A stretch of 56,927 nt of DNA from Polyangiaceae bacterium (GCA_016933275.1 JAFGBI010000259.1:1-56927); one strand, 5' to 3'. Shown: positions 36,167 through 45,285, counted from the first letter of the stretch. Notes: generated by a model not told the origin, from the sequence alone. Made by a program: numbers and translations.

Positions 36167-36432
36167 CCGATAGCAAGGAACCAGCGAGCAACACGACCGA
36201 GTGCCCTCTCCCCCGGAGAGCTCCGCGGAAGGTGCGACCAGTCCCGAAGCAGCCCATCTTCGACGACATCGCTGTGGCGGTCGCCAAGCTGGGCCTCGAG
36301 CCGGAGGCGCTACGCGCTCGCTGCCGGCGCGCGCAGGAGCTCGAGCGGGGCGAGGTCATCGCCCGCCTCGGGGCGGGCGTCGTGGCCTACAAGTTGGGCC
36401 GGACCTGGCGGTTCCGCTTCTTCGGTCCCTGA
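36163..36432 (+). CDS. Probable excisionase/HTH protein
   Basis: This 89-aa basic protein ends in VVAYKLGRTWRFRFFG, the wing-and-strand signature of HTH_17/AlpA-like excisionases (usually GxxAYKIGxxWRFRR). It is preceded by helices (FDDIAVAVAKLGLEPEALRARCRRAQELERG). The ATG at 36163 overlaps the Prim-Pol stop. It lies 82 bp before the integrase on the same strand, the usual place of a recombination directionality factor. The role is inferred from position and the C-terminal pattern. Confidence 0.55.
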   Translation: MTDSKEPASNTTECPLPRRAPRKVRPVPKQPIFDDIAVAVAKLGLEPEALRARCRRAQELERGEVIARLGAGVVAYKLGRTWRFRFFGP

Positions 36433-36514
36433 CCCGGGGCGGTCGCTTTCCATCGCGCGGCGGTGCGCTATGCTGTGTCCCATCGCGCGTGAGCGACCGC
36501 CCGTGGAGGTATCC

Positions 36515-37624
36515 ATGGGTACTCGCGGCAACGGAATCCGCAGAGAAATGCGGGGCGACAAGCCCTGCCTGGTCATTGACTTTCGATATCGAGGCAAGGA
36601 TGGGCGCTCGCGGCGTTACCGTCGCGACGCGACCATCCAGACGATGGCGGGTGCCCGCCACGAGGCGAGCGATCTCCGCCTCGCGGCGATGAGGGGCACC
36701 CTCGAGATCGAGCCCCGGCCCGTCAGCACCTTCGGGGAGTTCGTCGCCGAGCAGTTCGTGCCGGTCTACATGGCGGCGCGCTGCCGCCCGGCGACTCGCG
36801 AGCGATACGAAACCCTCTTCGGGCAGGGCATCCTCGATGCCTTCGGCGCGAAGCGGCTCGACGAGGTCGACGCGATGAGCCTCCGGGCCTATGCGGCCAA
36901 GCTCACCGCGCGTCGAGTGCAGGCCTGGCCGCACCTGAGCCTGGTGCGGTCGGTGCTCAAGGCGGCGGTCGAGTTCGGGCACCTCGCGGAGCTGCCGAAC
37001 CTCTCGGCCCTGCCAAAGCGGGGGCGGAAGGTGCCGGAGACGCCGAGCACCGAGGAGGTGCAGGCCCTCCTCGGTGGGTGTCACGGGTGGATCCGGGTGG
37101 CGGTCGCCTTGGCGGCCTACGCCGGGATGAGATCCGGAGAAATCCGGGCGCTCGAGGTGCGCGACGTCGGTCTCCACGGTGACCGCCTGCTCGTCAGGCG
37201 GGCGCTGTCGGGTGGCGAGGTGCTCACGCCCAAGTCCGGCCACCACCGGGTCGTTCCCATCGCGCCGGAGCTACGAGCGGTGCTTGTCGAGGCGTCGTCC
37301 GGCAAGCTGCCGGCGGCGCGGATCGTGACCACCGCTACCGGCGCGACTCCGCCGCGGCAGACGGTGCTCTCGACGCTCAATCGCGAGCAGGCACGGCTGG
37401 GGCTCCCCCGGCGGTCCTTCCACTCGCTCCGCCACTACTTCTGCTCCACGCTGATCCAGCGGGGGGCCGGCGTGGAGGCGGTGCGGGTGCTCGCCGGGCA
37501 CAGCGCGCTGGCCGTGACCCAACGCTACGTGCACGCCACGGCGGCGGACCTGACGGCCGCCATCCGGAAGTTGACGGGCAACCAGTGGGAAACGAGCCCC
37601 TCCCCGTCGCCTAAGCCATCGTAA
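36515..37624 (+). CDS. Tyrosine site-specific integrase
   Basis: This 369-aa integrase of the phage type would insert the island at tRNA-Pro. The N-terminal arm-binding domain is at 1-65, the core-binding domain (STFGEFVAEQFVPVYMAARC) at about 71-165, and the catalytic domain at 175-355. Catalytic residues visible are Arg206 (GMRSGEIRALEV), Lys240 and His303-x-x-Arg306 (HSLRHYF). His329 (AGHS) and the nucleophile Tyr338 (TQRYVH) complete the set. The ATG at 36515 has GGAGG upstream. Its stop is 22 bp before the attachment site in tRNA-Pro. All key residues are present, so it may be active. Confidence 0.93.
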   Translation: MGTRGNGIRREMRGDKPCLVIDFRYRGKDGRSRRYRRDATIQTMAGARHEASDLRLAAMRGTLEIEPRPVSTFGEFVAEQFVPVYMAARCRPATRERYETLFGQGILDAFGAKRLDEVDAMSLRAYAAKLTARRVQAWPHLSLVRSVLKAAVEFGHLAELPNLSALPKRGRKVPETPSTEEVQALLGGCHGWIRVAVALAAYAGMRSGEIRALEVRDVGLHGDRLLVRRALSGGEVLTPKSGHHRVVPIAPELRAVLVEASSGKLPAARIVTTATGATPPRQTVLSTLNREQARLGLPRRSFHSLRHYFCSTLIQRGAGVEAVRVLAGHSALAVTQRYVHATAADLTAAIRKLTGNQWETSPSPSPKPS

Positions 37625-37646
37625 TATAAAGAGAAAATGCTTTCAA

Positions 37647-37667
37647 GGTCGGGGTGGTGGGATTTGA
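37647..37667 (+). other. Attachment site, right island boundary (tRNA-Pro 3' end)
   Basis: This is the right copy of the 21-bp direct repeat, identical to 17789-17809. Nineteen bases are the acceptor and T-arm 3' part of tRNA-Pro, and two bases lie beyond the discriminator. The integrated element restores the tRNA 3' end, as usual for integrases of this type. Confidence 0.88.
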
Positions 37668-37722
37668 ACCCACAACAACCGGCACCCAAAGCCGGTCCTC
37701 TACCAGGTTGAGGTACACCCCG
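37649..37722 (-). tRNA. tRNA-Pro (anticodon UGG)
   Basis: This 74-nt cloverleaf is on the minus strand. The acceptor stem CGGGGTG pairs with CACCCCG, and the discriminator is A. The D-arm contains ACCTCAACCTGGTAGAGG. The anticodon arm CCGGC-TTTGGGT-GCCGG gives anticodon TGG. The T-arm is TGTGGGTTCAAATCCCACC. CCA is not encoded. Its 3' end is the integration site of the island. Confidence 0.95.
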
Positions 37723-37734
37723 AAGGGGGGGCGC

Positions 37735-37762
37735 AATATAGCAGGGCCGGAGGGTCCGACAA
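37735..37762 (-). promoter_or_regulatory. Promoter of tRNA-Pro
   Basis: On the minus strand TTGTCG (37762-37757), a 16-bp spacer and TATATT (37740-37735) lie 12 bp before the tRNA 5' end. The stretch after the -10 (GCGCCCCCCC) is G+C-rich, as is typical of stringently controlled stable-RNA promoters. Confidence 0.6.
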
Positions 37763-38463
37763 TCAGAACCCGAGGGGTCGCAACCTTGATCGGCGGCTCG
37801 CCGGGCGGTCGGGGGTTTGGGGGCCGCGAGGGGGCTAGCCTGGTAAGCGATGTTGCCGGCGCTCGCCAGGGGGGTTAGGCGTCCGGCATCGGGCAAGCGG
37901 GCGCGTGTCCCGTGGGGACGCGCAGCGCCATTCCGAAGCCGGTCTATTGGTAGGGGCAGGGGCGTCGGCCCCAGGAGTTGTGCGCGGCAGGTCAGTCAGG
38001 TGTCGGCTCGATCGGCACCCGGGCAATGCGAGACCCACTCCACCTGGGTCACTACCGGACGAGGTGACCGAGCACGTTCTTCAGCCGCACCCCGAGCTCG
38101 ACCACCCCGGGCACCTGAACCGGCGAGCACGACCCAAGGCACCGGCGACCTCGACCGCAGCGCGAGCCTTGCAGCGTTCGGCGAGCACGAGGCCCGGCTC
38201 TTGTCCGCCACGGTCTGCCGCGCTGCCCCTTCGGCGCAGTTCGACGCCGCGCTCGCGGCGCTCCTGCGGGCCGGGTAGCCGCGCATCCTGGATTCGAACG
38301 GACCCGACGAGCTTTCCCCGCTCGAGCGCGATCTGTTGGGCGACGAGGCGATGGTGAGGGAGGGGCGACGAGGAGGCTTCGGGGGGATTCCTGAATCAAG
38401 GGTGCGCGGGTGCCTCCACGGTCGGCTGGGGTCGCGCTCGGGGTGAGGGGGCGCCGGCGCTCT
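37763..38463. other. Non-coding or decayed region right of the island
   Basis: This 700-bp stretch has no convincing gene. Two short stretches look protein-like in different frames (about 38140-38276 and 38282-38400, the latter with DELSPLERDLLGDEAMVRE). They may be a decayed gene. A 6-bp hairpin, GACCCA/TGGGTC, lies at 38032-38050. I found no match to 6S RNA, tmRNA, SRP RNA or RNase P by eye. Confidence 0.4.
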
Positions 38464-38790
38464 TCAGTCCGGCACCGGTTCCATCGCCACCTCGATCTCG
38501 ATCGGCTTACGATCGGCCTTCACGAGGACGTCGTAGGGGAAGAACCCCTCCTTGGAGACGGTGATCCGGTGTTCGCCGATCGGGAGCATCCCCCCATGGG
38601 CGACGACCATGTAGAGCGGCGCGATGAACTCCTCGTCCACGTAGACGTTGGCGTCCTGTGGTGTCGCCTCGGTATGGGCGAACTTGACGGACACCGCGGC
38701 CCGGGCTCCGTACGTGGCGCAGCCCACGGATGCCAGGGTGAGCAGGCTGGCGGCGAGGTGGATTCGGTTGGTGGAGCGTCGGGGTGCCAT
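38464..38790 (-). CDS. Small PEGA-like lipoprotein
   Basis: This 108-aa lipoprotein has a signal peptide ending in LASVGC (lipobox). The mature part is a PEGA-type domain: ANVYVDEEFIAP, then PIGEHRITVSKEGFFPYDVLVKA, the usual beta-sandwich pattern of surface-displayed PEGA domains. The ATG at 38790 lies 4 bp after the guaA stop, so the two are probably co-transcribed, although no functional link is known. Confidence 0.75.
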   Translation of the reverse strand: MAPRRSTNRIHLAASLLTLASVGCATYGARAAVSVKFAHTEATPQDANVYVDEEFIAPLYMVVAHGGMLPIGEHRITVSKEGFFPYDVLVKADRKPIEIEVAMEPVPD

Positions 38791-38794
38791 GCTG

Positions 38795-40345
38795 TCACTC
38801 CCACTCGATGGTAGCCGGGGGTTTCGAGCTGATGTCGTAGGTGACGCGGTTGATGCCTCGGACCTCGTTGATGATGCGCGAGCTCATCCGCGCCAGCAAC
38901 TCGTAGGGGAGGCGGGCCCAGTCGCTGGTCATCCCGTCACTCGAATGGACCGCGCGGATCACGCAGGTTTCCTCGTAGGTCCGGTCATCACCCATCACGC
39001 CGACGCTCCGCACGGGGAGCAAGACCGCGAAGGCCTGCCACAGCGCCTCGTAGAGGCCGGCGGCCGCGACCTCCTCCGTAACGATCGCGTCCGCCTGACG
39101 CAGGACGGCGAGGCGCGGCTCGGTCACCTCCCCGAGGCAGCGGATCGCGAGTCCGGGGCCGGGAAAGGGGTGTCGCCAGAGGACATGGTGGGGCATACCC
39201 ATGGCCTCGCCGGCCTGGCGCACCTCGTCCTTGAAGAGCTCCCGCAACGGCTCGATGAGGGCGAGCTTCATCCGCTCGGGGAGGCCCCCAACGTTGTGGT
39301 GGCTCTTGATCACAGCGCTCGGGCCCTTGACGCTCACGCTCTCGATGACGTCCGGATAGAGGGTGCCCTGGACGAGATACTTCGCGTTGTCGATCTCGGC
39401 CGCGGCCTCGTCGAACACTTCGATGAAGACGCGCCCGATGATCTTGCGCTTCTGCTCGGGATCGGTGACCCCGGATAGCTCGCGGAGGAACCGTTCTCGC
39501 GCATCCACGACGCGCAGGTCGAGGCGGAAGCTCTGTCGCATCATACGCTCCACGCTCTGGCGTTCCCCCTCCCGCAACACCCCGTTGTCGACGAAGATGC
39601 AGGCGAGGCGATCACCGAGGGCCCGGTGGCAAAGCACGGCTGCGACCGAGGAATCGACCCCACCGGAGAGCCCGCAGACAACCCGCTCGTCCGAGCCCAC
39701 GCGGCGTTTGATCGCGGCGACGGCCTCCTCGACGAAGGAGCTCGGGGTCCACGAGGGCGCGAGCTCGGCCACGTCGAAGAGGAACGCCCGGATGATCTCC
39801 GCCCCGCGCGGTGTGTGGGCCACCTCGGGGTGGAATTGGATCCCATAGAGGCGGCGGTCGGAGTGCGCGATGGCTGCTAGCGGTGCGTTTCCGCTGCGGC
39901 CGATGACGCGGAAGCCAGGCGGCAGACCGGTGAGGCGGTCACCGTGGCTCATCCAGACCGAGAGCTCCTCTCCCTGGTTGAACGCGGAGAGCACGCCGGT
40001 TGGCTCGAGGACCTCCAACTTGGCGGGACCGTACTCGCGGTCGGGGCTAGATTCGACCCTGCCGCCGAGCTGCTCCGCCATCAGCTGCTCGCCGTAGCAG
40101 ATCCCGAGGACCGGCACGCCGAGGTCGAACAAGCCCGGATCGCTCTTCGGCGAACTTGCCCCGTAGACGCTCTGCGGCCCCCCGCTCATCACGATGGCGG
40201 CTGGAGGAATGGTGCGGAGCTGGCAAAGAGGGATCGTGCCAGGGTGGATCTCGCAGTACACATGGCATTCGCGGATGCGGCGTGCGATGAGCTGGGTGTA
40301 CTGGGACCCGTAGTCCAGGACGACAACGGTTTGACGACTCGACAT
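38795..40345 (-). CDS. guaA: GMP synthase (glutamine-hydrolysing)
   Basis: GuaA converts XMP to GMP using glutamine and ATP in purine synthesis. The 516-aa length is normal. The glutaminase domain (1-195) has Cys83 in GICYGEQ, with His172 and Glu174 in FHPEV. The ATP pyrophosphatase domain has the PP-loop SGGVDSS at about 227-233. The C-terminal dimerisation domain ends in the typical PPATIEWE. All catalytic residues are intact. The M16-like gene lies 54 bp upstream on the same strand and the PEGA lipoprotein 4 bp downstream. Confidence 0.98.
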   Translation of the reverse strand: MSSRQTVVVLDYGSQYTQLIARRIRECHVYCEIHPGTIPLCQLRTIPPAAIVMSGGPQSVYGASSPKSDPGLFDLGVPVLGICYGEQLMAEQLGGRVESSPDREYGPAKLEVLEPTGVLSAFNQGEELSVWMSHGDRLTGLPPGFRVIGRSGNAPLAAIAHSDRRLYGIQFHPEVAHTPRGAEIIRAFLFDVAELAPSWTPSSFVEEAVAAIKRRVGSDERVVCGLSGGVDSSVAAVLCHRALGDRLACIFVDNGVLREGERQSVERMMRQSFRLDLRVVDARERFLRELSGVTDPEQKRKIIGRVFIEVFDEAAAEIDNAKYLVQGTLYPDVIESVSVKGPSAVIKSHHNVGGLPERMKLALIEPLRELFKDEVRQAGEAMGMPHHVLWRHPFPGPGLAIRCLGEVTEPRLAVLRQADAIVTEEVAAAGLYEALWQAFAVLLPVRSVGVMGDDRTYEETCVIRAVHSSDGMTSDWARLPYELLARMSSRIINEVRGINRVTYDISSKPPATIEWE

Positions 40346-40399
40346 GGGGGTCCCGGTAGCACGAGCCTGGGTCCGTGCGAATACGGCGTCAGGGGCGCG

Positions 40400-42847
40400 C
40401 TACCGGGGATTCCCGTTTTTGCGGCTGGTCGGACCCGAGCCGGCCCCGGTGCGAACCAGAATGAGCCGGTTGGCGGCGAAGGCGGCGGCGAGGAAACGCC
40501 GGACGGACTCGGCCGTGGGTGGCTTCGCGGCATCACCGCGCCAGATCCGGAGGACGCGGCGACGGGGTTCGACCGAACCCTGGGTCGCGCTGGCGGCGAA
40601 CCGGCGGAGGCCGCGCGCGATTCGGGCGTCGTCGGAAGGCGTGCGGGCAAGCCGCCCGAGGAGGTCCCGGACGGCGGCGACTGCTGACGCCTGCTCACCG
40701 GGAGTCGAATCGACGGTGATGACGATCGCGCTGAGGTGCCGGCTCCCGAGGAGCCCGACCTGCGCGCTCGCGGTCAGTCCTGCGAGGGCCGATTCGAGCC
40801 AGCCGCCTTCGCCCGCGAGCAGCCACCGTACGATCTCGGCCTCGCTCCGGGCCGCAGCCACGGAGGCGGTGAGAGGGAAGCCGAGGTGGGCCACGGCGCG
40901 GTCGGTGGCGAGGTTGGCGGCGAGGTCGATGGTGGCGGACGCCGCTGGGGTGGGGGAAATGGACGGGCAGCGTCGACCAGGGTCTGCGATGGGGAGAAGC
41001 CAACGCTCGACGGCGCCCCGCAGCGTGCCCACCTGGTCCCCGCTCCAGTTGGCGAGCACGGCCAGTCGCAGCGGCTCCCCAAGCAGGAGGCGTCGTTCGT
41101 CGTTGGCTGCCTGTGGTCCGGCACCATCCACAGCGGCGAAGGTCCCGCGCGGCTCGAGCCACGAGGGATGACCGGGCGCGAGGGACTCGAGCAGGAGCCA
41201 CCAATCGGGACGAGTGCCTGGGCCGAGCTCGCCCACTAGGCGGGCTCGCTCCTCCGTCAGCATGGTTCCGTCGAGGCGGGCGGTGGTGAAGACTCTCCCG
41301 AGCACAGAGCCGATCCGCTGGGCCTGCGCAGTTGGGCTCTCTTCCGTGCGCTGGCGGGAGGCGTGCGCCAGGAGGCCCACGCCATCTGGGGCGATCCAGG
41401 GCTCGATCGCCACCCCTTCGGCGCCGGAGTGGGCGCGGGCGAGCGCCCGCAGCGCGAGTGCGCGGATCCCCGCCGTCGTCGCGCCCTCACCTGCGGTGCC
41501 GCAGGGGCTGGCAAGCAGGGCCCAGAGCTCGCCCTGGCCGTGCTCCACCCGGTGGCGCGCGTCAAGGTGCGAGCGATTTCGTCGTTGCTCCGCGGCCGCC
41601 ATCGCTCGCGAGAGAGGGTTGTCGAGCGATGACGTCCCGTTCTCGTTCGAAATGGGGGCGGCCGGTGTCGAATAGGCAACGATGCGACGATTGGGCTCGG
41701 TTGCCGCTGCGCCGGTGACCGCGCTCCACCCCGCCAGGAGCGCGGCGTCTCGTGGATCGGCTGCGCCGACGATCCGCTGCTCGAGAGCGAAGCCCCGATC
41801 GTCGCTCGTTACCATCGCAAGCTCAGCCTCGTCGATCCCAAGGAGGGCGACCTCTGCGACGCGATCGAGCGACGGCTCGGGGTCCCCGGCAGCGGCCGCG
41901 AGCTCCAAGCGAAGGCAGCCACCCCTCGCCCGGGTGGTGGCGGAGACTGCGCTGAGTCGGAAGCCAGATCCGAACGCAGCGAGGCGTTCCGTGAGCGGGC
42001 CCCGGGGATCCCCGAGACGGGTCGCTGCCGCGATGCCCGCCGCGCCGTCGGCCACACGCAGGGCGAGCGTGAGCGAGCGGCCCTGGGAGGCGGGCTCGAT
42101 CCCGATGACGTCCGTGCTCGGCCATGGATCGCTCACCGGCTCCCCGTCGGGCCATGGCCGGCCGCGGGCGACCGAGCGCGCCACCGCCTCGAGGAGGACG
42201 CGACCACCAACCGCTCCGAACGCGACCGTGCGGGCGCTGGCGGCCTTGGCTCGCCAGCGCTCGAGCTCCTGCGGCTCGACTCCGACCGGCGTCCCCGAGG
42301 CAGCGCCACGAACCGGTTCCCCCACACAGTCCTGGACTGCCGCGGTGAACGAGCCCCGAGCTGGCAGCGACCGCAATGCGGTGAGCCGGTCGCGCACTCG
42401 CGCTGCGTCGGCCTCCGAGGCGCCAACGGGGTTTCGTAGCGCCTTGCTCACGGCCTCCACGAACGCTGCCCCCGATTCCGCGGTGGCGGCAGGAACCGCG
42501 AGGCCAAAGCCAAGTCCGTGCGGCCATACCTCCAGACCTTCCGGGTGCCCACTCGCGAGGCGGTGCTCGAGCAGTCCCGCCAGGGCAGCGGCAGCTCTTG
42601 GTTGGCTGTCAGTGATGATCACGACCGCCACCGCTCCGGTGGGATCCCCATCTCGACCGAGCAGGAACACCGACGGCCGGTGGCTGCTCCGTACCACCTC
42701 GATCGGGGCCGGAAGGGCGGGGGTACCGAGCGCGGCGTGGGTGGGATCACCCCCGTGCCGCGCGCGCGAAGCGCAGGCCAGGCCGAGCAGCGCCCCGGCG
42801 GCAACGAGCGCGCTCAGGCGGTGGGCTCGGAAATGCGTCCTTCTCAA
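40400..42847 (-). CDS. M16 peptidase-like lipoprotein, probably catalytically inactive
   Basis: This protein of about 815 aa has the two-part layout of M16 (insulinase-like) peptidases. The zinc motif HxxEH is degenerate: the matching place reads GLLEHRL, so the first His is replaced by Gly. That suggests a non-catalytic subunit or binding protein. The N-terminus RRTHFRAHRLSALVAAGALLGLAC is a lipoprotein signal with a lipobox Cys. TTG 42847 places it correctly, while a GTG at 42934 would add 29 residues. The C-terminal half has GDQVGTLRGAVERWLLP and FLAAAFAANRLILVRTG, typical of M16 C-terminal domains. The family assignment is by pattern only. Confidence 0.6.
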   Translation of the reverse strand: MRRTHFRAHRLSALVAAGALLGLACASRARHGGDPTHAALGTPALPAPIEVVRSSHRPSVFLLGRDGDPTGAVAVVIITDSQPRAAAALAGLLEHRLASGHPEGLEVWPHGLGFGLAVPAATAESGAAFVEAVSKALRNPVGASEADAARVRDRLTALRSLPARGSFTAAVQDCVGEPVRGAASGTPVGVEPQELERWRAKAASARTVAFGAVGGRVLLEAVARSVARGRPWPDGEPVSDPWPSTDVIGIEPASQGRSLTLALRVADGAAGIAAATRLGDPRGPLTERLAAFGSGFRLSAVSATTRARGGCLRLELAAAAGDPEPSLDRVAEVALLGIDEAELAMVTSDDRGFALEQRIVGAADPRDAALLAGWSAVTGAAATEPNRRIVAYSTPAAPISNENGTSSLDNPLSRAMAAAEQRRNRSHLDARHRVEHGQGELWALLASPCGTAGEGATTAGIRALALRALARAHSGAEGVAIEPWIAPDGVGLLAHASRQRTEESPTAQAQRIGSVLGRVFTTARLDGTMLTEERARLVGELGPGTRPDWWLLLESLAPGHPSWLEPRGTFAAVDGAGPQAANDERRLLLGEPLRLAVLANWSGDQVGTLRGAVERWLLPIADPGRRCPSISPTPAASATIDLAANLATDRAVAHLGFPLTASVAAARSEAEIVRWLLAGEGGWLESALAGLTASAQVGLLGSRHLSAIVITVDSTPGEQASAVAAVRDLLGRLARTPSDDARIARGLRRFAASATQGSVEPRRRVLRIWRGDAAKPPTAESVRRFLAAAFAANRLILVRTGAGSGPTSRKNGNPR

Positions 42848-42994
42848 GGGGCCAGCCTCGCCTGGTTCCTCGTGTTGGTGGAAGGCAGAAAAGCCTGTTG
42901 GTCCGGACGTCGCTCCACGGTGGACCAGTATCACGACGCGTGGTCCCTCGTCAGCCTCCCTTTGCCAAGCCAGAGGAGAAGGATGCTCGATGTC

Positions 42995-43675
42995 TCAGGC
43001 TGCCAGTCGCCGCTCGGCGAGGATCGCCTCGAGCCGCGCGCGGATCTTGTGCTTCTTGGAGTAGACGGTCTTGATGCTGATGGCCATGCGGCTCGCCACC
43101 TCGGTCGGGTCGAGACCCTCCCCGTAGTAAAGAGTGATGAACTCGCGGTCCTTGTCGCTAAACTCCGCCAGCATGTCCCCCACCTTGACGGCGAGCTGGC
43201 GTGCGGCACAGCTCTCGAATGGGTCGAGTTGCTCGCTCGCCAGGCCCTCTGCCTCTGCCAGGCACCCCCGCCGCGGCTCGCGCTTGACCCGCCGCAGATG
43301 GTCGTAGGCAGAGTGGATCGCCAGCATGCCGATCCAGGATCCGAGCTTGGTTCCGCGACCGGGCTCGAAGGAGCGAAGCTTGCGTTTGTCATTGGCCAAG
43401 AGCTGAACGCAGAGGAATGCGTAGATCTCCCTGGAATCCTCGGGGCCCAGGATTGCGGCGAACCGTCCGGTCACGCGGGAGATGCACCGATGGATGAGCC
43501 GCGAGTAGCGGCGCGTGAACTCACGCCAGGCCGCGGGGTCGTCGGCGATGAGGCCCTCGACCAACTTCTGTTCGTCCACGCTGTCGTCCAGCCAGGATTG
43601 GGCAGGGAGCTCCGGTGCTGGGGCGAAGAGGGGGTTAGTCGCGCGGGAGGAGGGGGGGCAGTCGAGGATCGGCAT
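42995..43675 (-). CDS. ECF-like RNA polymerase sigma factor
   Basis: This 226-aa sigma-70-family protein has a region 2 (WREFTRRYSRLIHRCI, then GTKLGSWIGMLAIHSAYDHLRR). Region 4 is a helix-turn-helix: DREFITLYYGEGLDPTEVAS, then MAISIKTVYSKKHKIRARL. There is no region 1.1 or complete region 3, which fits the ECF group. The start ATG at 43675 is preferred over an upstream GTG (43804). No anti-sigma gene is next to it. An imperfect inverted repeat lies 110 bp upstream. Confidence 0.82.
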   Translation of the reverse strand: MPILDCPPSSRATNPLFAPAPELPAQSWLDDSVDEQKLVEGLIADDPAAWREFTRRYSRLIHRCISRVTGRFAAILGPEDSREIYAFLCVQLLANDKRKLRSFEPGRGTKLGSWIGMLAIHSAYDHLRRVKREPRRGCLAEAEGLASEQLDPFESCAARQLAVKVGDMLAEFSDKDREFITLYYGEGLDPTEVASRMAISIKTVYSKKHKIRARLEAILAERRLAA

Positions 43676-43786
43676 GGGGATCGAGTTCTTCGGTGGGTGT
43701 GGGGTTGGCTCCTCCCCTTGCACCCAGCGTGCCGAACTTTCCTCCAATGAGATCAGTCGGTTATGGCGCGTAACCCCCCCGCGACC

Positions 43787-43812
43787 GTAACTGTGGCACG
43801 TCACACCGTTAC
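43787..43812. promoter_or_regulatory. Imperfect inverted repeat between divergent genes
   Basis: GTAAC at 43787 and GTTAC at 43808 flank a GTGGCACGTCAC core, giving a 26-bp imperfect palindrome. Another GTAAC lies at 43770. It sits between the sigma factor gene and the divergent membrane protein gene and could be an operator or an autoregulated sigma-factor site. Confidence 0.35.
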
Positions 43813-43881
43813 ACCTACCCGCCTGCCCGATGATACGTGGAGGGTGGGTTCCCTCTCCCCCTTCGATGTAGGGTATCCGTC

Positions 43882-44283
43882 GTGGGTCGCCTCTACAGCT
43901 GGTTCCTGCTGGGCTCGGCGTTGGTGCTCACGGTCGTGCGGCGCCTGATACGGCGCGATCGGGCCGGGGAGGGTCGATTTCGGGAGGTGTATGCCGCCGA
44001 GCTTCCCTCCGGCCTCTCCCCGAAAGGATCCGGGCTCGAGCTCGGATCATGCTTGGCCTGCGGGCTCTGCGAGCGGGAGCGCAGTTCTTCCGAGGCCAAC
44101 GAATTGGGCCTGATGACCCTGGCCATCGCGGGATCCAGGAGCTGCGAGGAGCTCGAGGCGCTGGCGCCGATGATGAGTCGGTTCGAGGGGGAGAGCCTGG
44201 GGGCAAAGGAGAGGGCCTGCCCCACCCACTTCCCGTTCCAGCGGCTGCAAGATGCGGCTCGCCAGGCCGGTCCAGGGCGATAG
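43882..44283 (+). CDS. Membrane-anchored protein with CxxCxxC motif
   Basis: This 133-aa protein starts at GTG 43882 with a probable N-terminal membrane helix (LYSWFLLGSALVLTVV) followed by RRLIRRD, so the rest is likely cytoplasmic. The sequence SCLACGLCERE gives a CxxCxxC motif, with a later Cys in RSCEEL and one in RACPTHF. This resembles part of a ferredoxin-type [4Fe-4S] site, but only by motif. It precedes the SDR gene by 116 bp. A role as a small electron carrier is a guess. Confidence 0.6.
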   Translation: MGRLYSWFLLGSALVLTVVRRLIRRDRAGEGRFREVYAAELPSGLSPKGSGLELGSCLACGLCERERSSSEANELGLMTLAIAGSRSCEELEALAPMMSRFEGESLGAKERACPTHFPFQRLQDAARQAGPGR

Positions 44284-44399
44284 CGCCGATCGGGGGTGAG
44301 AGGAGGGACTGGCCGGCCCGCAGTCCCAACTGATCGCGCTCCGGTTTACGCGGAATGCGAAGGTGCCTAGAGAAGGAGGCACGGAATCGACAGCGCAAG

Positions 44400-45224
44400 A
44401 TGCCGCAGAATTCGGACTCGATCCTCCCCACCCTCGATGGGTGGGCCTTGGTGCTGGGCGCTTCGAGTGGTTTCGGGGAGGCAAGCTGCGTCGAGATGGC
44501 CCGCGCGGGGATGAACGTCGTTGGGGTTCACTTCGACCGGCGCGAGACCGCGGGCAACGCGAGCCGCATTGCAGGGCAGATCCGAGCCTTGGGTCGGGAG
44601 GCATGGTTCTTCAACGTGAATGCCGCAGATCCCGCCCGGAGGGGAGAGGTCCTGGCCACGGTTCGGGCCCGCTTCGCGGAGCGCGCCCGCCACGAGAAGG
44701 TCAGGGTGTTCCTCCACTCCATCGCGTTCGGCTCGCTGGAGCGGTTCATCGGCAATCGTTCCGAGGAGATGGTTTCGCCCAAGCAGCTCGAGATGACCAG
44801 CGACGTCATGGCGCACAGTCTCGTCTATTGGGTGCAGGATCTGTGGCAGGAGGGGTTGTTCCACCGCGACGGCAGGATCTTCGCGCTGACCAGCGATGGG
44901 TCGCGGATCGCGTGGGGCGGCTACGGTGCGGTGAGCGCTGCCAAGGCCAGCATCGAGTCCCACGTGCGGCAGCTGGCCCGCGAGCTCGCCGGGACCGGGA
45001 TCACGGCGAACTGCCTTTGCGCGGGGGTTGCGAGCACGCCGGCAGCCCGCAAAATCCCGTCCTTCTCCGCGATGGAGACCTCTGCCCTCGCACGGAATCC
45101 GCATGGGCGGCTCACCCAGCCAAAGGACGTTGCTGCCGCCATCGTCGCGCTCGCCCAGCCCGGCACCTACTGGATGACGGGAAACGTGATCTTCGTGGAC
45201 GGAGGTGAGGGCCATTGCGGGTGA
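44400..45224 (+). CDS. Enoyl-ACP-reductase-like short-chain dehydrogenase
   Basis: This 274-aa SDR-family oxidoreductase has a Rossmann cofactor motif (LVLGASSGFGEASC, residues about 17-30). A divergent active site, YGAVSAAK, has Tyr and Lys separated by six residues (Y-x6-K), as in FabI/FabL enoyl-ACP reductases and unlike the common YxxxK. LHSIAFGSLERF is close to the FabI segment HSIAF. The tail (TYWMTGNVIFVDGGEGHCG) is typical of SDRs. It would reduce enoyl-ACP in fatty acid synthesis or a related substrate. The ATG at 44400 is preferred over an upstream start at 44355. Confidence 0.8.
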   Translation: MPQNSDSILPTLDGWALVLGASSGFGEASCVEMARAGMNVVGVHFDRRETAGNASRIAGQIRALGREAWFFNVNAADPARRGEVLATVRARFAERARHEKVRVFLHSIAFGSLERFIGNRSEEMVSPKQLEMTSDVMAHSLVYWVQDLWQEGLFHRDGRIFALTSDGSRIAWGGYGAVSAAKASIESHVRQLARELAGTGITANCLCAGVASTPAARKIPSFSAMETSALARNPHGRLTQPKDVAAAIVALAQPGTYWMTGNVIFVDGGEGHCG

Positions 45225-45285
45225 CCGCGCTCCGCCACGCCGGTCTCGGGCTTCCAGCCCCTTGCGTCGAGCCTCCCGCCCAACG

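Noticed and set aside
37850..38400. Possible gene or structural RNA right of tRNA-Pro
   Set aside because: Protein-like stretches are in different frames and no known RNA signature is present, so it is reported only as non-coding or decayed.
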